Shown here: in pieces, positions 30,435 through 39,454 of the stretch
How the letters are laid out: each line of letters starts with the position of its first letter
Numbering within the stretch: the stretch's first letter is position 1
The notes under the pieces: model-generated
The model's input: the letters and a program-made list of their open reading frames with translations, nothing else
What the model was told of the DNA's origin: nothing
Database searches by the model: none
NCBI RefSeq assembly: GCF_011077955.1
Contig: NZ_JAALBX010000012.1
Span: 1-64,000, forward strand
Length of the DNA: 64,000 nucleotides
Source of the DNA: Citrobacter freundii
Lineage (GTDB): Bacteria > Pseudomonadota > Gammaproteobacteria > Enterobacterales > Enterobacteriaceae
Direction: 5' to 3'
Translations under genes and position numbers: made by a program

Positions 30435-31145
30435 CTAGCGACGGTTACCGAAGATACGCAGCAGCATCAGGAACAAGTTAATAAAGTCCAGATACAGCGT
30501 CAGTGCGCCAAGAATGGAGTATTTGCGAAGATTATCCTGGTGAGCGACATCGATTTGCTGGCCGATGTTTTTCAGTTTCTGCGTGTCATAGGCAGTCAAT
30601 CCCACAAACACAATCACACCGATGTACGTCACGACCCACATCAGCGCTTCACTTTTCAGCCAGAAATTAACCAGTGAGGCGAGAATAATCCCGATAAGCG
30701 CCATAAACAGCATATTGCCAAAGCCGCTTAGATCGCGTTTGGTGGTATAGCCGTAAAGGCTCATCGCCCCAAACATCCCGCCCGCAACCACAAAGGTGCT
30801 GGCAATGGAGCTTGAGGTATATACCAGAAAAATACTTGCCATGGTCAGGCCGGTGAGCGCCGAATACAGCATAAAAAGCGTGGTTGCCAGCGCGCCGCTC
30901 ATCTTATGCACTAAGCCCGACAGGATAAACACCAGCGCAAGCTGGGCGATAACCAGCCCAAAAAAGGTGAACTTACTCTGGAAAACAAACATCATCACCG
31001 CCGGGGTGTTGGCGGCATACCAGGCGATAAACGCAGTCAATAACAGCCCGCACGTCATCCAGCCATATACTTGCGCCATAAATGTTTGCAAGCCAGAGCG
31101 AGTCTGCTGAACGATGGTTTGTTCGGGACGTTCAAATCTATCCAT
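30435..31145 (-). CDS. ybhL: BAX inhibitor-1 family membrane protein YbhL
   Basis: This 236-residue protein with seven membrane helices matches E. coli YbhL (234). It belongs to the TMBIM/BI-1 family, whose bacterial member YetJ is a pH-sensitive calcium leak channel; the function of YbhL itself is not known. The N-terminal cytoplasmic stretch MDRFERPEQTIVQQTRSGLQ and the C-terminal LTLYLDFINLFLMLLRIFG are family-typical, as is the aspartate-bearing GLTAYDTQKLK segment. It is monocistronic, and GGAGG precedes the ATG. Confidence 0.93.
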   Translation of the reverse strand: MDRFERPEQTIVQQTRSGLQTFMAQVYGWMTCGLLLTAFIAWYAANTPAVMMFVFQSKFTFFGLVIAQLALVFILSGLVHKMSGALATTLFMLYSALTGLTMASIFLVYTSSSIASTFVVAGGMFGAMSLYGYTTKRDLSGFGNMLFMALIGIILASLVNFWLKSEALMWVVTYIGVIVFVGLTAYDTQKLKNIGQQIDVAHQDNLRKYSILGALTLYLDFINLFLMLLRIFGNRR

Positions 31146-31226
31146 GATGCCTCCTTAAAGCGAAAGACAGAGTACGGTAAAGCAAAACGCTTTAGCTAAA
31201 GGGTAACAGATCCTGAAAATTACGTC

Positions 31227-31679
31227 TTACCAGCGTTTTGCCGCATCGTGGTCGCTATCGCGTGATTCGACCCAGCGATCCCCTTCCGGCGTGGCTTCAC
31301 GCTTCCAGAACGGCGCGCGCGTTTTTAAATAATCCATAATAAATTCTGCGGCTTCAAAGGCCTGGCTGCGATGTGCGCCCGTCACGCCAACAAAGACTAT
31401 CTCATCACCCGGCCACAGTTCGCCGATACGATGGATAACCGAAACGCGCTGCAACGGCCAGCGCTCGCGCGCCTGGTCCACAATTTCCGCCAGCGCTTTT
31501 TCCGTCATGCCCGGATAATGCTCAAGAGTAAGCGCGCTCACGCTGTCGCCAAGATTATGGTTGCGTACTTTGCCGGTAAAGGTGACGACCGCGCCATCTT
31601 CATCGCAGGCGGCGAGCCACTGATATTCATCGCCGACGTTAAAGCCATCGCGCCCGACGCGAATTTTAGTCTCTTGCAT
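31227..31679 (-). CDS. moaE: Molybdopterin synthase catalytic subunit MoaE
   Basis: The 150-residue protein has the E. coli length when started at ATG 31679 (MQETKIRVG). It forms a heterotetramer with MoaD and transfers two sulfurs to precursor Z (cPMP), making molybdopterin. Active-site features are GAHRSQAFEAAEF, FVGVTGAHR and KREATPEG with the catalytic lysines. It is the last gene of moaABCDE, one base downstream of moaD. No clear terminator follows before ybhL. Confidence 0.96.
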   Translation of the reverse strand: MQETKIRVGRDGFNVGDEYQWLAACDEDGAVVTFTGKVRNHNLGDSVSALTLEHYPGMTEKALAEIVDQARERWPLQRVSVIHRIGELWPGDEIVFVGVTGAHRSQAFEAAEFIMDYLKTRAPFWKREATPEGDRWVESRDSDHDAAKRW

Positions 31680-31680
31680 G

Positions 31681-31926
31681 TCAGCCTCCGGTAACCGGTG
31701 GGAAAAAGGCCACTTCGTCGCCGTCGCTGAGCGGGTGATCAAATGCCACCAGCGTCTGGTTTACCGCCGCCAGCAACTTGCCGGGCTCCAGCGCCAGCGC
31801 GAAGCGCCCGCCTTTGCTTTCGAGATGCTGGCGCAGGGCTTCCACAGTCGTAAAGGTGTCGGTGATTTCCAGACGGTCACAGCCTACTAATTCACGCACC
31901 TGCGCAAAAAACAGAACGTTAATCAT
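31681..31926 (-). CDS. moaD: Molybdopterin synthase sulfur carrier MoaD
   Basis: This 81-residue ubiquitin-like protein ends in VTGG, the Gly-Gly tail that is adenylated by MoeB and carries the thiocarboxylate used by MoaE. Of two successive ATG codons (31929 and 31926), the second gives better spacing from GGAGG and the E. coli length. The gene overlaps the moaC stop codon, so translation is coupled. Confidence 0.95.
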   Translation of the reverse strand: MINVLFFAQVRELVGCDRLEITDTFTTVEALRQHLESKGGRFALALEPGKLLAAVNQTLVAFDHPLSDGDEVAFFPPVTGG

Positions 31927-32405
31927 CATGCCTCCACGCTGAAATCACCGGATTTGCCGCCGCTTTTCGAAAGCAAGCGCACCGGGCCTATCACCATGTC
32001 TTTTTGCACGGCTTTGCACATGTCATAAATCGTCAGTGCCGCCACTGACGCGGCGGTCAGCGCTTCCATTTCCACGCCGGTTTTACCGCTCAGGCGGCAA
32101 ACGGCTTCAATACGCACCCGGTTATGCGCAGGCTCAGCCTCCAGTTGCACTTCAACTTTGCTAAGCAGCAACGGGTGGCAGAGCGGAATCAGTTCCCAGG
32201 TGCGTTTAGCCGCCTGGATCCCGGCGATTCGCGCGGTGGCAAACACATCGCCTTTCGGGTGACTGCCTTCGACAATCATAGAAAGGGTGTCGGCACGCAT
32301 GGTAACAAACGCTTCGGCGCGCGCTTCCCGTACGGTTTCCATTTTGGCGCTAACGTCAACCATATGGGCTTCGCCCGCCGCATTAAGATGAGTGAGTTTC
32401 GACAT
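31926..32405 (-). CDS. moaC: Cyclic pyranopterin monophosphate synthase MoaC
   Basis: The 159-residue protein (161 in E. coli) converts the MoaA product 3',8-cyclo-GTP to cyclic pyranopterin monophosphate. Conserved motifs are [53 protein letters not shown] and the KSGGKSG tail. It is third in the moa operon, two bases after moaB. Confidence 0.96.
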   Translation of the reverse strand: MSKLTHLNAAGEAHMVDVSAKMETVREARAEAFVTMRADTLSMIVEGSHPKGDVFATARIAGIQAAKRTWELIPLCHPLLLSKVEVQLEAEPAHNRVRIEAVCRLSGKTGVEMEALTAASVAALTIYDMCKAVQKDMVIGPVRLLSKSGGKSGDFSVEA

Positions 32406-32407
32406 CG

Positions 32408-32920
32408 TTATTTCTTCAAATGGGGATGGAAATTACAGGGACGGTTACGGGCGTCCAGTTGACCGCAAATGATATGTTCCCAGGCGGTCTGGCAGGCGCG
32501 CGTAGAGCCAGGCATGGCGAAAATCAACGTACCGTTGGCCATCCCCGCGACAGCGCGGGACTGCATCATCGCGGTGCCAATCTCTTCAAAGGAGAGCATG
32601 CGAAACAGTTCGCCATAGCCTTCTACTTCACGATCGAAAAGCGGCAGCAGCGCTTCCGGCACCTGATCGCCGTCAGTAAAGCCCGTGCCGCCGTTTATCA
32701 GCACCACCTGGACATTGTCATCGGCAATCCACGCGGACACCTGGGCGCGGATAGCGTAGCGGTTCTCTTTAACTATCGCTTTATCCACAACCTGATGCCC
32801 GGCCTCGTGGGCCGCATCGCGTAAATAATGGCCTGACGTGTCGTCCTCTTCGCCGCGACGACTGGAAACGGTAAGAATAGCGATACGCGTCGCAATAAAT
32901 TCTGCGCTCACCTGGCTCAT
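32408..32920 (-). CDS. moaB: Molybdopterin adenylyltransferase-like protein MoaB
   Basis: The 170-residue protein equals E. coli MoaB in length. It has the MogA/MoaB fold, with [19 protein letters not shown] and [16 protein letters not shown] as the pterin-binding motifs. MogA does the adenylation in E. coli, and the role of MoaB there remains unclear, so the enzymatic activity is uncertain even though the identity is clear. It is second in the moa operon. Confidence 0.94.
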   Translation of the reverse strand: MSQVSAEFIATRIAILTVSSRRGEEDDTSGHYLRDAAHEAGHQVVDKAIVKENRYAIRAQVSAWIADDNVQVVLINGGTGFTDGDQVPEALLPLFDREVEGYGELFRMLSFEEIGTAMMQSRAVAGMANGTLIFAMPGSTRACQTAWEHIICGQLDARNRPCNFHPHLKK

Positions 32921-32941
32921 AGTATTCTCCTGAGGACCGGC

Positions 32942-33931
32942 TTAACCGCCGATATATGACAGATTCTGGGTGATCCCGGTATTGCCCTGATGCAGGAAAT
33001 GCGTCTGCTTTTTATGATGCAGCGCCTCGGCGATACGCTCCTGCAACGCCGCTTGCTGGTTATCATCCGCGAGCAAATCGCGCAGCTCCACGCCGCCCTC
33101 GCCAAACAGGCATAAATGCAGTTTACCGAGCGATGACACGCGCAGGCGGTTGCAGCTGGCGCAGAAGTCTTTCTCGTAGGGCATGATTAGCCCGATTTCG
33201 CCCGCATAATCCGGATGGCAAAAGACCTGGGCCGGGCCGTCGCTGCGCTGGCGGATCTGATGGATCCAGCCACGCTTTAACAGCTCAGCGCGCAGCGTCA
33301 TGCCGGAGATGTGGTGTTTTCTGAACAGTTCGCTGCCCTCGCCGGTTTCCATAAGCTCAATAAAGCGTAATTGAATCGGGCGCGTCTGGATCCAGTTGAG
33401 GAAGGTATCAAGCTGATGGTGATTCACGTCACGCATCAACACGGTATTCACTTTGACTTTGCTAAACCCCGCGTAAAAGGCCGCGTCGATGCCCTCCATC
33501 ACCTGGTGGAATTTATCCTGCCCGGTAATGGCGTGGAACTGGCGCGCGTCGAGGCTGTCGACGCTGACGTTGATTGCCGTTAATCCGGCGTCGCGCCAGG
33601 CGGCGACATCGCGGGCTAAACGATAGCCGTTAGTCGTCACGGCAATCTGGCGGATAGCGTCGTTTTCACGAATGGCGGCGATGATGTCGACGAAATCGCG
33701 GCGTAAAGAAGGTTCGCCCCCGGTGAGGCGCACTTTTTCCGTCCCCATTTGGGCAAACGCGCGCGCCACGCGGCGAATTTCGTCTACGCTCAGAAAGCTT
33801 TTATTGGTGTGGCCGGAAGGCTTGTAGCCGTCAGGCAAGCAGTAGGTGCAACGAAAGTTACACACATCGGTAATCGACAAACGTAAGTAAAAAAACTTAC
33901 GTGCGAAAGCATCGGTAAGTTGAGAGACCAT
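32942..33931 (-). CDS. moaA: GTP 3',8-cyclase MoaA
   Basis: This 329-residue radical-SAM enzyme has the E. coli length when started at ATG 33931. The N-terminal cluster is C24-x3-C28-x2-C31 (CNFRCTYC). The C-terminal cluster that binds GTP is seen in [18 protein letters not shown]. The protein ends in the SYIGG double-glycine tail needed by MoaA. It performs the first step of molybdenum-cofactor synthesis. An in-frame reading continues back to 34000 but crosses the riboswitch and was rejected. It heads moaABCDE behind the Moco RNA and a ModE box. Confidence 0.97.
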   Translation of the reverse strand: MVSQLTDAFARKFFYLRLSITDVCNFRCTYCLPDGYKPSGHTNKSFLSVDEIRRVARAFAQMGTEKVRLTGGEPSLRRDFVDIIAAIRENDAIRQIAVTTNGYRLARDVAAWRDAGLTAINVSVDSLDARQFHAITGQDKFHQVMEGIDAAFYAGFSKVKVNTVLMRDVNHHQLDTFLNWIQTRPIQLRFIELMETGEGSELFRKHHISGMTLRAELLKRGWIHQIRQRSDGPAQVFCHPDYAGEIGLIMPYEKDFCASCNRLRVSSLGKLHLCLFGEGGVELRDLLADDNQQAALQERIAEALHHKKQTHFLHQGNTGITQNLSYIGG

Positions 33932-33964
33932 GTACACCTTTCCAAATACGGGAGATGCAGTCAT

Positions 33965-34055
33965 TTCTTTCTGCACCCTGGTGACGTTCGTCACGGCCAA
34001 ACCACCTTATCGGGTAAAAGAGACTTAGGCGGAGAGGCTTGAGTGTATGCTTCAC
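33965..34055 (-). ncRNA. Molybdenum-cofactor (Moco) RNA motif, moaA leader
   Basis: On the minus strand the leader contains CCTCTCCGCCTAAG followed by GATAAGGTGGTTTGGCC and a GTGAC-GTTC-GTCAC hairpin, then CAGGGTGCAG. These blocks match the conserved core of the Moco riboswitch known upstream of E. coli moaA. It would repress translation or transcription of the operon when cofactor is sufficient. Ends are approximate. Confidence 0.85.
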
Positions 34056-34114
34056 AAGTTGAAGCGGTTATTGGCATAGTAGCGTGGTTTAAACGCGCCC
34101 GCCATGTTCATTTT

Positions 34115-34138
34115 CGCTATATAAACATATATATAACG
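34115..34138. promoter_or_regulatory. ModE box upstream of moaA
   Basis: CGCTATAT-N8-ATATAACG is an inverted repeat of the same 24-base span as the modA box at 56693-56716. ModE with molybdate activates moaA in E. coli. Its position about 185 bases before moaA and upstream of the riboswitch fits that role. Confidence 0.75.
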
Positions 34139-34275
34139 ATGTTATTCTGCGATTTCGTTACAGAATACGTAAAACTGACGGTTTTGTTTTGACATGCATC
34201 ATTTTAATCAACAAGGCTCGTCTTTTTTATGGAATCAGCTAACGTATTGCTACACAACAAAATGAGGGAACATGT

Positions 34276-35184
34276 ATGCGTAATCGCACCTTGATGGATT
34301 TAGACCGGGTCGTGGCATTGGGCGGAGGGCATGGCTTAGGACGGGTGATGTCTTCACTCTCCTCGCTGGGCTCGCGCCTGACGGGTATTGTTACCACGAC
34401 CGACAATGGGGGATCCACCGGACGTATCCGCCGCGCCGAAGGGGGGATCGCCTGGGGCGATATGCGCAACTGTTTGAATCAATTAATTACCGAGCCAAGC
34501 GTTGCTTCCGCAATGTTCGAGTACCGTTTTGGCGGTAATGGCGAGTTATCCGGCCATAACCTCGGAAATCTGATGTTGAAGGCGTTAGATCACTTAAGCG
34601 TCAGGCCGTTGGAAGCCATCAATTTAATAAGAAACCTATTAAAAGTAGACGCGTTTTTGATTCCCATGTCTGAGCATCCGGTGGATTTAGTGGCAACCGA
34701 TGCCGAGGGCAATGATATTTATGGTGAAGTGAATATTGACCAGCTGCGTGAACCGCCGCAAGCCCTGTCACTCTACCCCATCGCGCCCGCCACCCGTGAA
34801 GCGCTGCAGGCAATTGGCGAGGCGGATTTAATCTTAATTGGCCCTGGCAGTTTTTACACCAGCCTGATGCCGCTTTTACTGCTGCCTGATTTAGCACAGG
34901 CATTAAGACGCACCCCGGCGCCGGTGGTTTATATCGGCAATCTCGGACGCGAACTGAGCCTGCCCGCCGCCAGCCTGACGCTGCCGGAAAAGCTTACCAT
35001 CATGGAGCGTTACGTCGGGAAACCCCTGGTGGACGCCGTGGTGGTCGGGCCGAAAGTCGATGTGTCAGGGTTAGTGGATAAAGTGATTATTCAGGAACCG
35101 CTGGAGGCGGAAGATATTCCTTACCGCCACGACAGGCATCTGCTGCGCACGGCGCTGGATAAAGTCGTTCAGGAAATGGGATAA
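34276..35184 (+). CDS. ybhK: YvcK/CofD-family protein YbhK
   Basis: The 302-residue protein matches E. coli YbhK in length. It belongs to the YvcK family, with a CofD-like fold that binds UDP-sugars or nucleotides. Conserved stretches are [35 protein letters not shown] and [13 protein letters not shown]. In Bacillus YvcK is needed for growth on gluconeogenic carbon and for cell shape; the E. coli role is not settled. It is divergent from moaA and convergent with uvrB. GAGGGAAC precedes the ATG. Confidence 0.92.
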   Translation: MRNRTLMDLDRVVALGGGHGLGRVMSSLSSLGSRLTGIVTTTDNGGSTGRIRRAEGGIAWGDMRNCLNQLITEPSVASAMFEYRFGGNGELSGHNLGNLMLKALDHLSVRPLEAINLIRNLLKVDAFLIPMSEHPVDLVATDAEGNDIYGEVNIDQLREPPQALSLYPIAPATREALQAIGEADLILIGPGSFYTSLMPLLLLPDLAQALRRTPAPVVYIGNLGRELSLPAASLTLPEKLTIMERYVGKPLVDAVVVGPKVDVSGLVDKVIIQEPLEAEDIPYRHDRHLLRTALDKVVQEMG

Positions 35185-35263
35185 CCCGGCAGCGTCAGAT
35201 GGCGCGCGCCGATCAATGGCGCGCCGGGCTGATGTTGTCACAGCCCTTGCGCGCCCCGATCTG

Positions 35264-37285
35264 TTATGAGGCAGCAATAAACAACTCGCGCAGTTGATGA
35301 AGCTGATCGCGGACTGCGGCGGCCTCTTCAAATTCAAGATTCTGCGCATGCTGAAGCATTTGCGCTTCAAGCTGGTGAATTTTTTGCTGCAAGGCTTTTG
35401 GCGTAAGCGCCAGTTCCGCGGCTTCCACCTCGGCAGCAGAACGGGTTTTGCCCCGGCCTTTGCCCCGCGTTTTGGCAATACCGCTGCCAAGCGACAGGAT
35501 ATCCACCACTTTTTTGTTCAGGCCCTGCGGCACAATACCGTGCTCTTCGTTATAGCGCTGCTGTTTCTCACGACGTCGCTCGGTTTCGCTGATGGCCTTC
35601 GCCATTGACGGGGTGATTTTGTCGCCATACAGAATCGCTTTCCCGTTAATGTTACGCGCCGCGCGGCCAATGGTCTGGATGAGGGAGCGTTCAGAACGCA
35701 GGAAGCCTTCTTTATCGGCATCGAGGATTGCCACCAGCGACACTTCCGGCATATCCAGCCCTTCACGCAGTAAGTTGATGCCCACCAATACATCGAACTC
35801 ACCCAGACGCAAATCGCGGATAATTTCCATACGCTCTACGGTGTCGATATCCGAGTGCAAATAGCGCACTTTCTCGCCGTGCTCTTCCAGATATTCAGTA
35901 AGATCTTCCGCCATACGCTTAGTCAGAGTGGTCACCAGCACGCGCTCATTAATACCGACGCGTTTACGGATTTCCGACAACAGATCGTCCACCTGTGTCG
36001 CCACCGGGCGCACCTCAATAATGGGGTCGAGTAACCCGGTAGGACGCACCACCTGATCGACGATTTCACTGCCCGATTTTTCGAGCTCATAATTCCCGGG
36101 CGTCGCCGACACGTAAATCGTCTGGGGGGCCAGGGCTTCGAACTCTTCAAATTTCATAGGACGGTTATCCAGCGCCGACGGCAGGCGGAAACCATACTCC
36201 ACCAGCGTCTCTTTACGCGCCCGGTCACCGCGATACATCCCGCCGATTTGCGGAATAGTCACGTGGGATTCATCCACCACCAGCAGGCCGTCGGCGGGTA
36301 AGTAATCAAACAGTGTCGGCGGCGCTTCGCCCGGCCCGCGCCCAGACAGATAGCGCGAATAGTTTTCGATGCCCGAGCAATACCCCAGCTCGTTCATCAT
36401 TTCTAAATCGAACTGGGTACGCTGGGTCAGGCGCTGCTCTTCAAGCAGCTTATTATTTGCCAGCAGCACCTTGCGCCGCTCGGCCAGTTCAACTTTGATG
36501 TCTTCCATCGCCTGAACAATGCGTTCACGCGGCGTCACGTAGTGGGTTTTCGGATAAACCGTAAAGCGCGGGATCACGCCTTCAACCTGACCGGTCAGAG
36601 GATCAAACAGCGACAGGCGCTCCACTTCTTCATCGAACAGCTCAACACGCAGCGCCATGTCGTCCGATTCCGCCGGGAAAATGTCGATGACTTCGCCGCG
36701 CACCCGGAATGTACCGCGCTGGAACGCCTGATCGTTGCGGGTATATTGCAATTCAGCCAGGCGGCGCAGGATAGAACGCTGATCGATAATCATGCCATTG
36801 GTGAGGTGCAGCATCATCTTAAGATACAGATCCGGGTCCCCCAGACCATAAATCGCCGACACCGACGCCACCACCACCACGTCCCGACGCTCAAGCAGCG
36901 CTTTGGTAGCGGATAAACGCATCTGCTCAATGTGTTCGTTCACCGAGGCGTCTTTCTCAATAAACGTATCCGAACTCGGCACGTAAGCCTCGGGCTGATA
37001 GTAATCGTAATAAGAAACGAAATACTCCACCGCGTTATCCGGGAAGAACTCTTTCATCTCGCCGTAAAGCTGCGCCGCCAGCGTTTTGTTGGGCGCCAGC
37101 ACCATGGTCGGGCGCTGCAAATCGGCTATCACGTTTGCGACGGTGAAGGTTTTCCCTGAACCCGTTACCCCCAGCAGCGTTTGATGGGCAAGACCATCCT
37201 GGAGACCCTCCTTCAAACGGCGGATCGCCTCAGGCTGGTCGCCAGAGGGCGTAAAAGCAGAATTAAGTTTGAACGGTTTGCTCAT
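35264..37285 (-). CDS. uvrB: Excinuclease ABC subunit UvrB
   Basis: The 673-residue nucleotide-excision-repair protein has the E. coli length. Walker A is GVTGSGKT (residues 39-46). The beta-hairpin that clamps damaged DNA follows, at [15 protein letters not shown]. Helicase motifs [17 protein letters not shown] and QTIGRAARN are present, and the C-terminal UVR domain ends [18 protein letters not shown]. It receives DNA from UvrA and holds it for UvrC cutting. A LexA box and, farther upstream, two inverted DnaA boxes lie in its long 5' region. No T-run terminator is visible between it and convergent ybhK. Confidence 0.97.
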   Translation of the reverse strand: MSKPFKLNSAFTPSGDQPEAIRRLKEGLQDGLAHQTLLGVTGSGKTFTVANVIADLQRPTMVLAPNKTLAAQLYGEMKEFFPDNAVEYFVSYYDYYQPEAYVPSSDTFIEKDASVNEHIEQMRLSATKALLERRDVVVVASVSAIYGLGDPDLYLKMMLHLTNGMIIDQRSILRRLAELQYTRNDQAFQRGTFRVRGEVIDIFPAESDDMALRVELFDEEVERLSLFDPLTGQVEGVIPRFTVYPKTHYVTPRERIVQAMEDIKVELAERRKVLLANNKLLEEQRLTQRTQFDLEMMNELGYCSGIENYSRYLSGRGPGEAPPTLFDYLPADGLLVVDESHVTIPQIGGMYRGDRARKETLVEYGFRLPSALDNRPMKFEEFEALAPQTIYVSATPGNYELEKSGSEIVDQVVRPTGLLDPIIEVRPVATQVDDLLSEIRKRVGINERVLVTTLTKRMAEDLTEYLEEHGEKVRYLHSDIDTVERMEIIRDLRLGEFDVLVGINLLREGLDMPEVSLVAILDADKEGFLRSERSLIQTIGRAARNINGKAILYGDKITPSMAKAISETERRREKQQRYNEEHGIVPQGLNKKVVDILSLGSGIAKTRGKGRGKTRSAAEVEAAELALTPKALQQKIHQLEAQMLQHAQNLEFEEAAAVRDQLHQLRELFIAAS

Positions 37286-37354
37286 GAGTTACCTGAAGCG
37301 TTGCGGGGGGAATCAATAATTTTACTCCCTCAAGCGCGTTTTGCCAACGCAAAA

Positions 37355-37374
37355 GACTGGATAAAAAACCAGTG
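37355..37374 (-). promoter_or_regulatory. LexA (SOS) box of uvrB
   Basis: GACTGGATAAAAAACCAGTG has the CTG-N10-CAG core of LexA operators and closely resembles the E. coli uvrB box. It lies 70 bases upstream of the uvrB start codon. Confidence 0.85.
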
Positions 37375-37667
37375 CAGACTACAGTTGATAAAGACACGGC
37401 CTGTGTATTTTACCGGGATCGGCGACGTTAATGCGGTGATTTCATCTGCTTGAGGTGGTTATCCCCAAACGAGCCGGCTTTTTAACATTTGTCAAGGTAC
37501 GTAATGAAAGTTTTGTGGCAGTGAATGACACTTTTTTGACAACCATTGATTTTATGTAATACGTTGTAATGCAAGAGTAATTTTTATCAGACGGCTTTCG
37601 CGTCAATTCATGCGCAAGCCGCGTCTTCTCTCGCTTCCCATCAGTTTTCTAACTCTAATGCACAAGG

Positions 37668-37690
37668 TTATCCACAGGAATGGTGGATAA
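37668..37690. promoter_or_regulatory. Inverted pair of DnaA boxes upstream of uvrB
   Basis: TTATCCACA (37668-37676) is a perfect DnaA box. Five bases later GGTGGATAA (37682-37690) is an 8/9 box in the opposite direction. They lie about 390 bases upstream of uvrB. From memory, a DnaA box has been described near the distal uvrB promoter of E. coli. Confidence 0.7.
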
Positions 37691-37870
37691 GTGGTTGCAG
37701 CCCTTAAGGGTCGCCGCCCAGGAGATTCCTGGTATTTCGCCTGCTGGCCTCGTAAAAAAAAATTTATCGCTGAATTTAGGCATTTTCATGGAAACCTGGC
37801 ACTGGCATTGAACGCCGTTGCGCAACATGATCAAGGAAGATCGCGGTGGTGCACCAGCGGGATATGTTAA

Positions 37871-37887
37871 AGCACTGTTAAAGTGCA
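37871..37887. promoter_or_regulatory. NtrC-type enhancer site
   Basis: AGCACTGTTAAAGTGCA has the GCAC-N7-GTGC pattern seen in the glnH NtrC sites of this same window. Its centre is about 130 bases upstream of the predicted sigma-54 transcription start, within the normal range for NtrC. Confidence 0.65.
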
Positions 37888-37982
37888 GAGCGCGTGAGAT
37901 ATCACCTTGTTCACGGCGTGAATACGCCGAATGTGTGAGTTTACTCTTAAAAATTAGCTAAACGGCCTGCCTTTCCTGACTC

Positions 37983-37998
37983 TGGCAAAAGAATTGCA
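37983..37998 (+). promoter_or_regulatory. Sigma-54 promoter of the orphan ABC ATPase
   Basis: TGGCAAAAGAATTGCA contains GG (37984-37985) and GC (37996-37997) separated by exactly ten bases, with TTGCA at -12. This is closer to consensus than the glnH promoter. Transcription should start near 38010, about 60 bases before the chosen start codon. Confidence 0.8.
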
Positions 37999-38069
37999 CT
38001 CTCTTTCTGACGCGAGCGGTGTATATGCCGCTCACCACACTGTGTTTCCTTCGCACACCAGGAGCGCCT

Positions 38070-38780
38070 ATGTTGAGTTTGCATTCAGTCAATCAGTTTT
38101 ACGGTGAACGCCATGTGCTTTGGAATGTGGATTTAGAAATGCTTTCGGGTGAATCAGTCTGCATTACCGGCGCGCAAGGGACCGGGAAAACCACGCTTCT
38201 TAACTGCATTACCGGGCATTTGCCGGTACAGAGCGGGTCTATCGTCTGGCGTCAGGGAGGCGTTGCGCCGCTACATTTAAACGATGCGAATGCCGACACC
38301 CGCGCGGCGCTTGGCATCGGCTACGTTCCCCATGACAGGCGGATTTTTTCAGGCCTGACGGTTGAAGAAAATTTGCAAATCGCCCTGCGTGCCGCAGGCG
38401 ATACCCAGGGCCTCGTGCCGGAGTCGACCTTTGACCTGTTTCCCGAGCTTTACCCGCTGCGCCACTCCCGAGGGGCTTCCCTCGATGATGAGAATCAACA
38501 GCGGCTGGCGTTAGCCAATGCGTTGGTCATACAGCCTAAATTATTAATTCTGGACGAACCCACGCGCGGCAATAACGCGGGCTTTATTCACAAACTGGGT
38601 GATGTGCTGCTGCGTTTAAACCGGGAGTTCGGCCTGTCTATCCTGCTGGTGGAGCAGCAGATGTCGTTTATCCGCCGCGTCGCCGACCGGTTTTGTCTGC
38701 TGCATAAGGGCAGAAGCGTGGCCCAGGGCAGCGTTGCGCAATTAGATAATCCGCGCCTGCTGCCCTTGATTCATTGCTAA
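38070..38780 (+). CDS. Orphan UrtE/LivF-like ABC ATPase with altered motifs
   Basis: The 236-residue protein resembles UrtE, the ATPase of urea ABC transporters, and LivF. Shared features are the N-terminus with YGERHVLWNV, ITGHLPVQSG, GYVPHDRRIFSGLTVEENL and ILLVEQQ. Walker A is GAQGTGKTT and Walker B LLILDEPT. Two motifs are abnormal: the Q-loop glutamine (VPQG in relatives) is histidine (VPHD), and the LSGGQ signature reads SLDDE. No permease or binding protein lies nearby. ATG 38070 with GGAG five bases upstream is the likely start. The sigma-54 promoter and NtrC site imply expression under nitrogen limitation. Its 3' end overlaps convergent bioD by four bases. The function is unknown; it could energise a transporter encoded elsewhere or be a regulatory relic. 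Confidence 0.8.
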   Translation: MLSLHSVNQFYGERHVLWNVDLEMLSGESVCITGAQGTGKTTLLNCITGHLPVQSGSIVWRQGGVAPLHLNDANADTRAALGIGYVPHDRRIFSGLTVEENLQIALRAAGDTQGLVPESTFDLFPELYPLRHSRGASLDDENQQRLALANALVIQPKLLILDEPTRGNNAGFIHKLGDVLLRLNREFGLSILLVEQQMSFIRRVADRFCLLHKGRSVAQGSVAQLDNPRLLPLIHC

Positions 38781-39454
38781 ACCAATAACGCGAGATTGAG
38801 ATAGCGGCCCAGATCCTGCGAGAACGGATCGTCAAGCCAGGGGATTTCGCCCAGCATAGGCGCGGGAATACGTGCCTGCAACGAGGCCAGATAATCCTGG
38901 TGACGCGAGCCGGGCGGCGTGATGTCATTGGCTATCCATCCCGCAAGCGGTAAACCTGCGGCCTGTACGGCGGCGGCCGTCAGCATGGCGTGATTAATAC
39001 AACCAAGCTTCACGCCGATCACGAGAATGACGGGTAATTTTTCCTCTGCCACCCAGTCAGCGAAGGTGTAGTCCTCGCCAAGCGGCGTAAACCAGCCGCC
39101 CGCGCCTTCCACCTGCACCCAGTCGGCTTGTTGCACAAGCGCCTTCAGCCCTCGCGACATAACAGCGCGTTCAATCATCACCCCTGAGGAGCGGCTGACC
39201 AGGTGCGGTGAGGTGGGTTCTTCAAACACATAAGGGTTTACGGCGTCATAGCCAGTCGCCAGTGAACTGTTGCGTTGCAGCGCCAGCGCATCGCTGTTGC
39301 GCACGCCATCGGGCGTCATGTCGCTGCCTGACGCGACAGGCTTATAGCCGACGGTGCGATACCCGGCACACGTCGCGGCCTGCAACAAGGCGCAACTGGC
39401 AACGGTTTTACCCACTTCGGTATCGGTTCCGGTAACGAACCAGCGTTTACTCAC
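38777..39454 (-). CDS. bioD: Dethiobiotin synthetase BioD
   Basis: The 225-residue ATP-dependent enzyme has the E. coli BioD length and closes the ureido ring of dethiobiotin from diaminopelargonic acid and CO2. The P-loop is GTDTEVGKT near the N-terminus. VEGAGGWFTPL and YKPVASGS are substrate-binding stretches. It is last in bioBFCD. Its start overlaps the bioC end by eight bases and its 3' end overlaps the orphan ABC ATPase. Confidence 0.95.
   Translation of the reverse strand: MSKRWFVTGTDTEVGKTVASCALLQAATCAGYRTVGYKPVASGSDMTPDGVRNSDALALQRNSSLATGYDAVNPYVFEEPTSPHLVSRSSGVMIERAVMSRGLKALVQQADWVQVEGAGGWFTPLGEDYTFADWVAEEKLPVILVIGVKLGCINHAMLTAAAVQAAGLPLAGWIANDITPPGSRHQDYLASLQARIPAPMLGEIPWLDDPFSQDLGRYLNLALLV

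Larger units (their letters stand above)
37286..38069. other. Long intergenic region between uvrB and the orphan ABC ATPase
   Basis: These 784 bases hold regulatory signals for both divergent genes: a LexA box (37355-37374), inverted DnaA boxes (37668-37690), an NtrC-type site (37871-37887) and a sigma-54 promoter (37983-37998). A 44-codon open frame at 37827-37961 lacks a ribosome-binding site and covers the NtrC site, so I do not call it a gene. Confidence 0.6.

Noticed and set aside
33932-34000. N-terminal extension of moaA
   Set aside because: The extra in-frame codons lie in the Moco RNA leader, and the shorter form has the exact E. coli MoaA length.
35185-35263. GC-rich inverted sequence between ybhK and uvrB as a terminator
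   Set aside because: The GGCGCGCC repeats are self-complementary but the T run expected of an intrinsic terminator is missing.
37668-37690. DnaA boxes considered as a replication origin
   Set aside because: There are only two boxes, with no AT-rich unwinding region or origin genes such as dnaA, dnaN or gidA; regulation of uvrB is the better explanation.
37827-37961. 44-codon open frame upstream of the orphan ATPase
   Set aside because: It lacks a ribosome-binding site, covers the NtrC-type site, resembles nothing known to me and is short enough to arise by chance.
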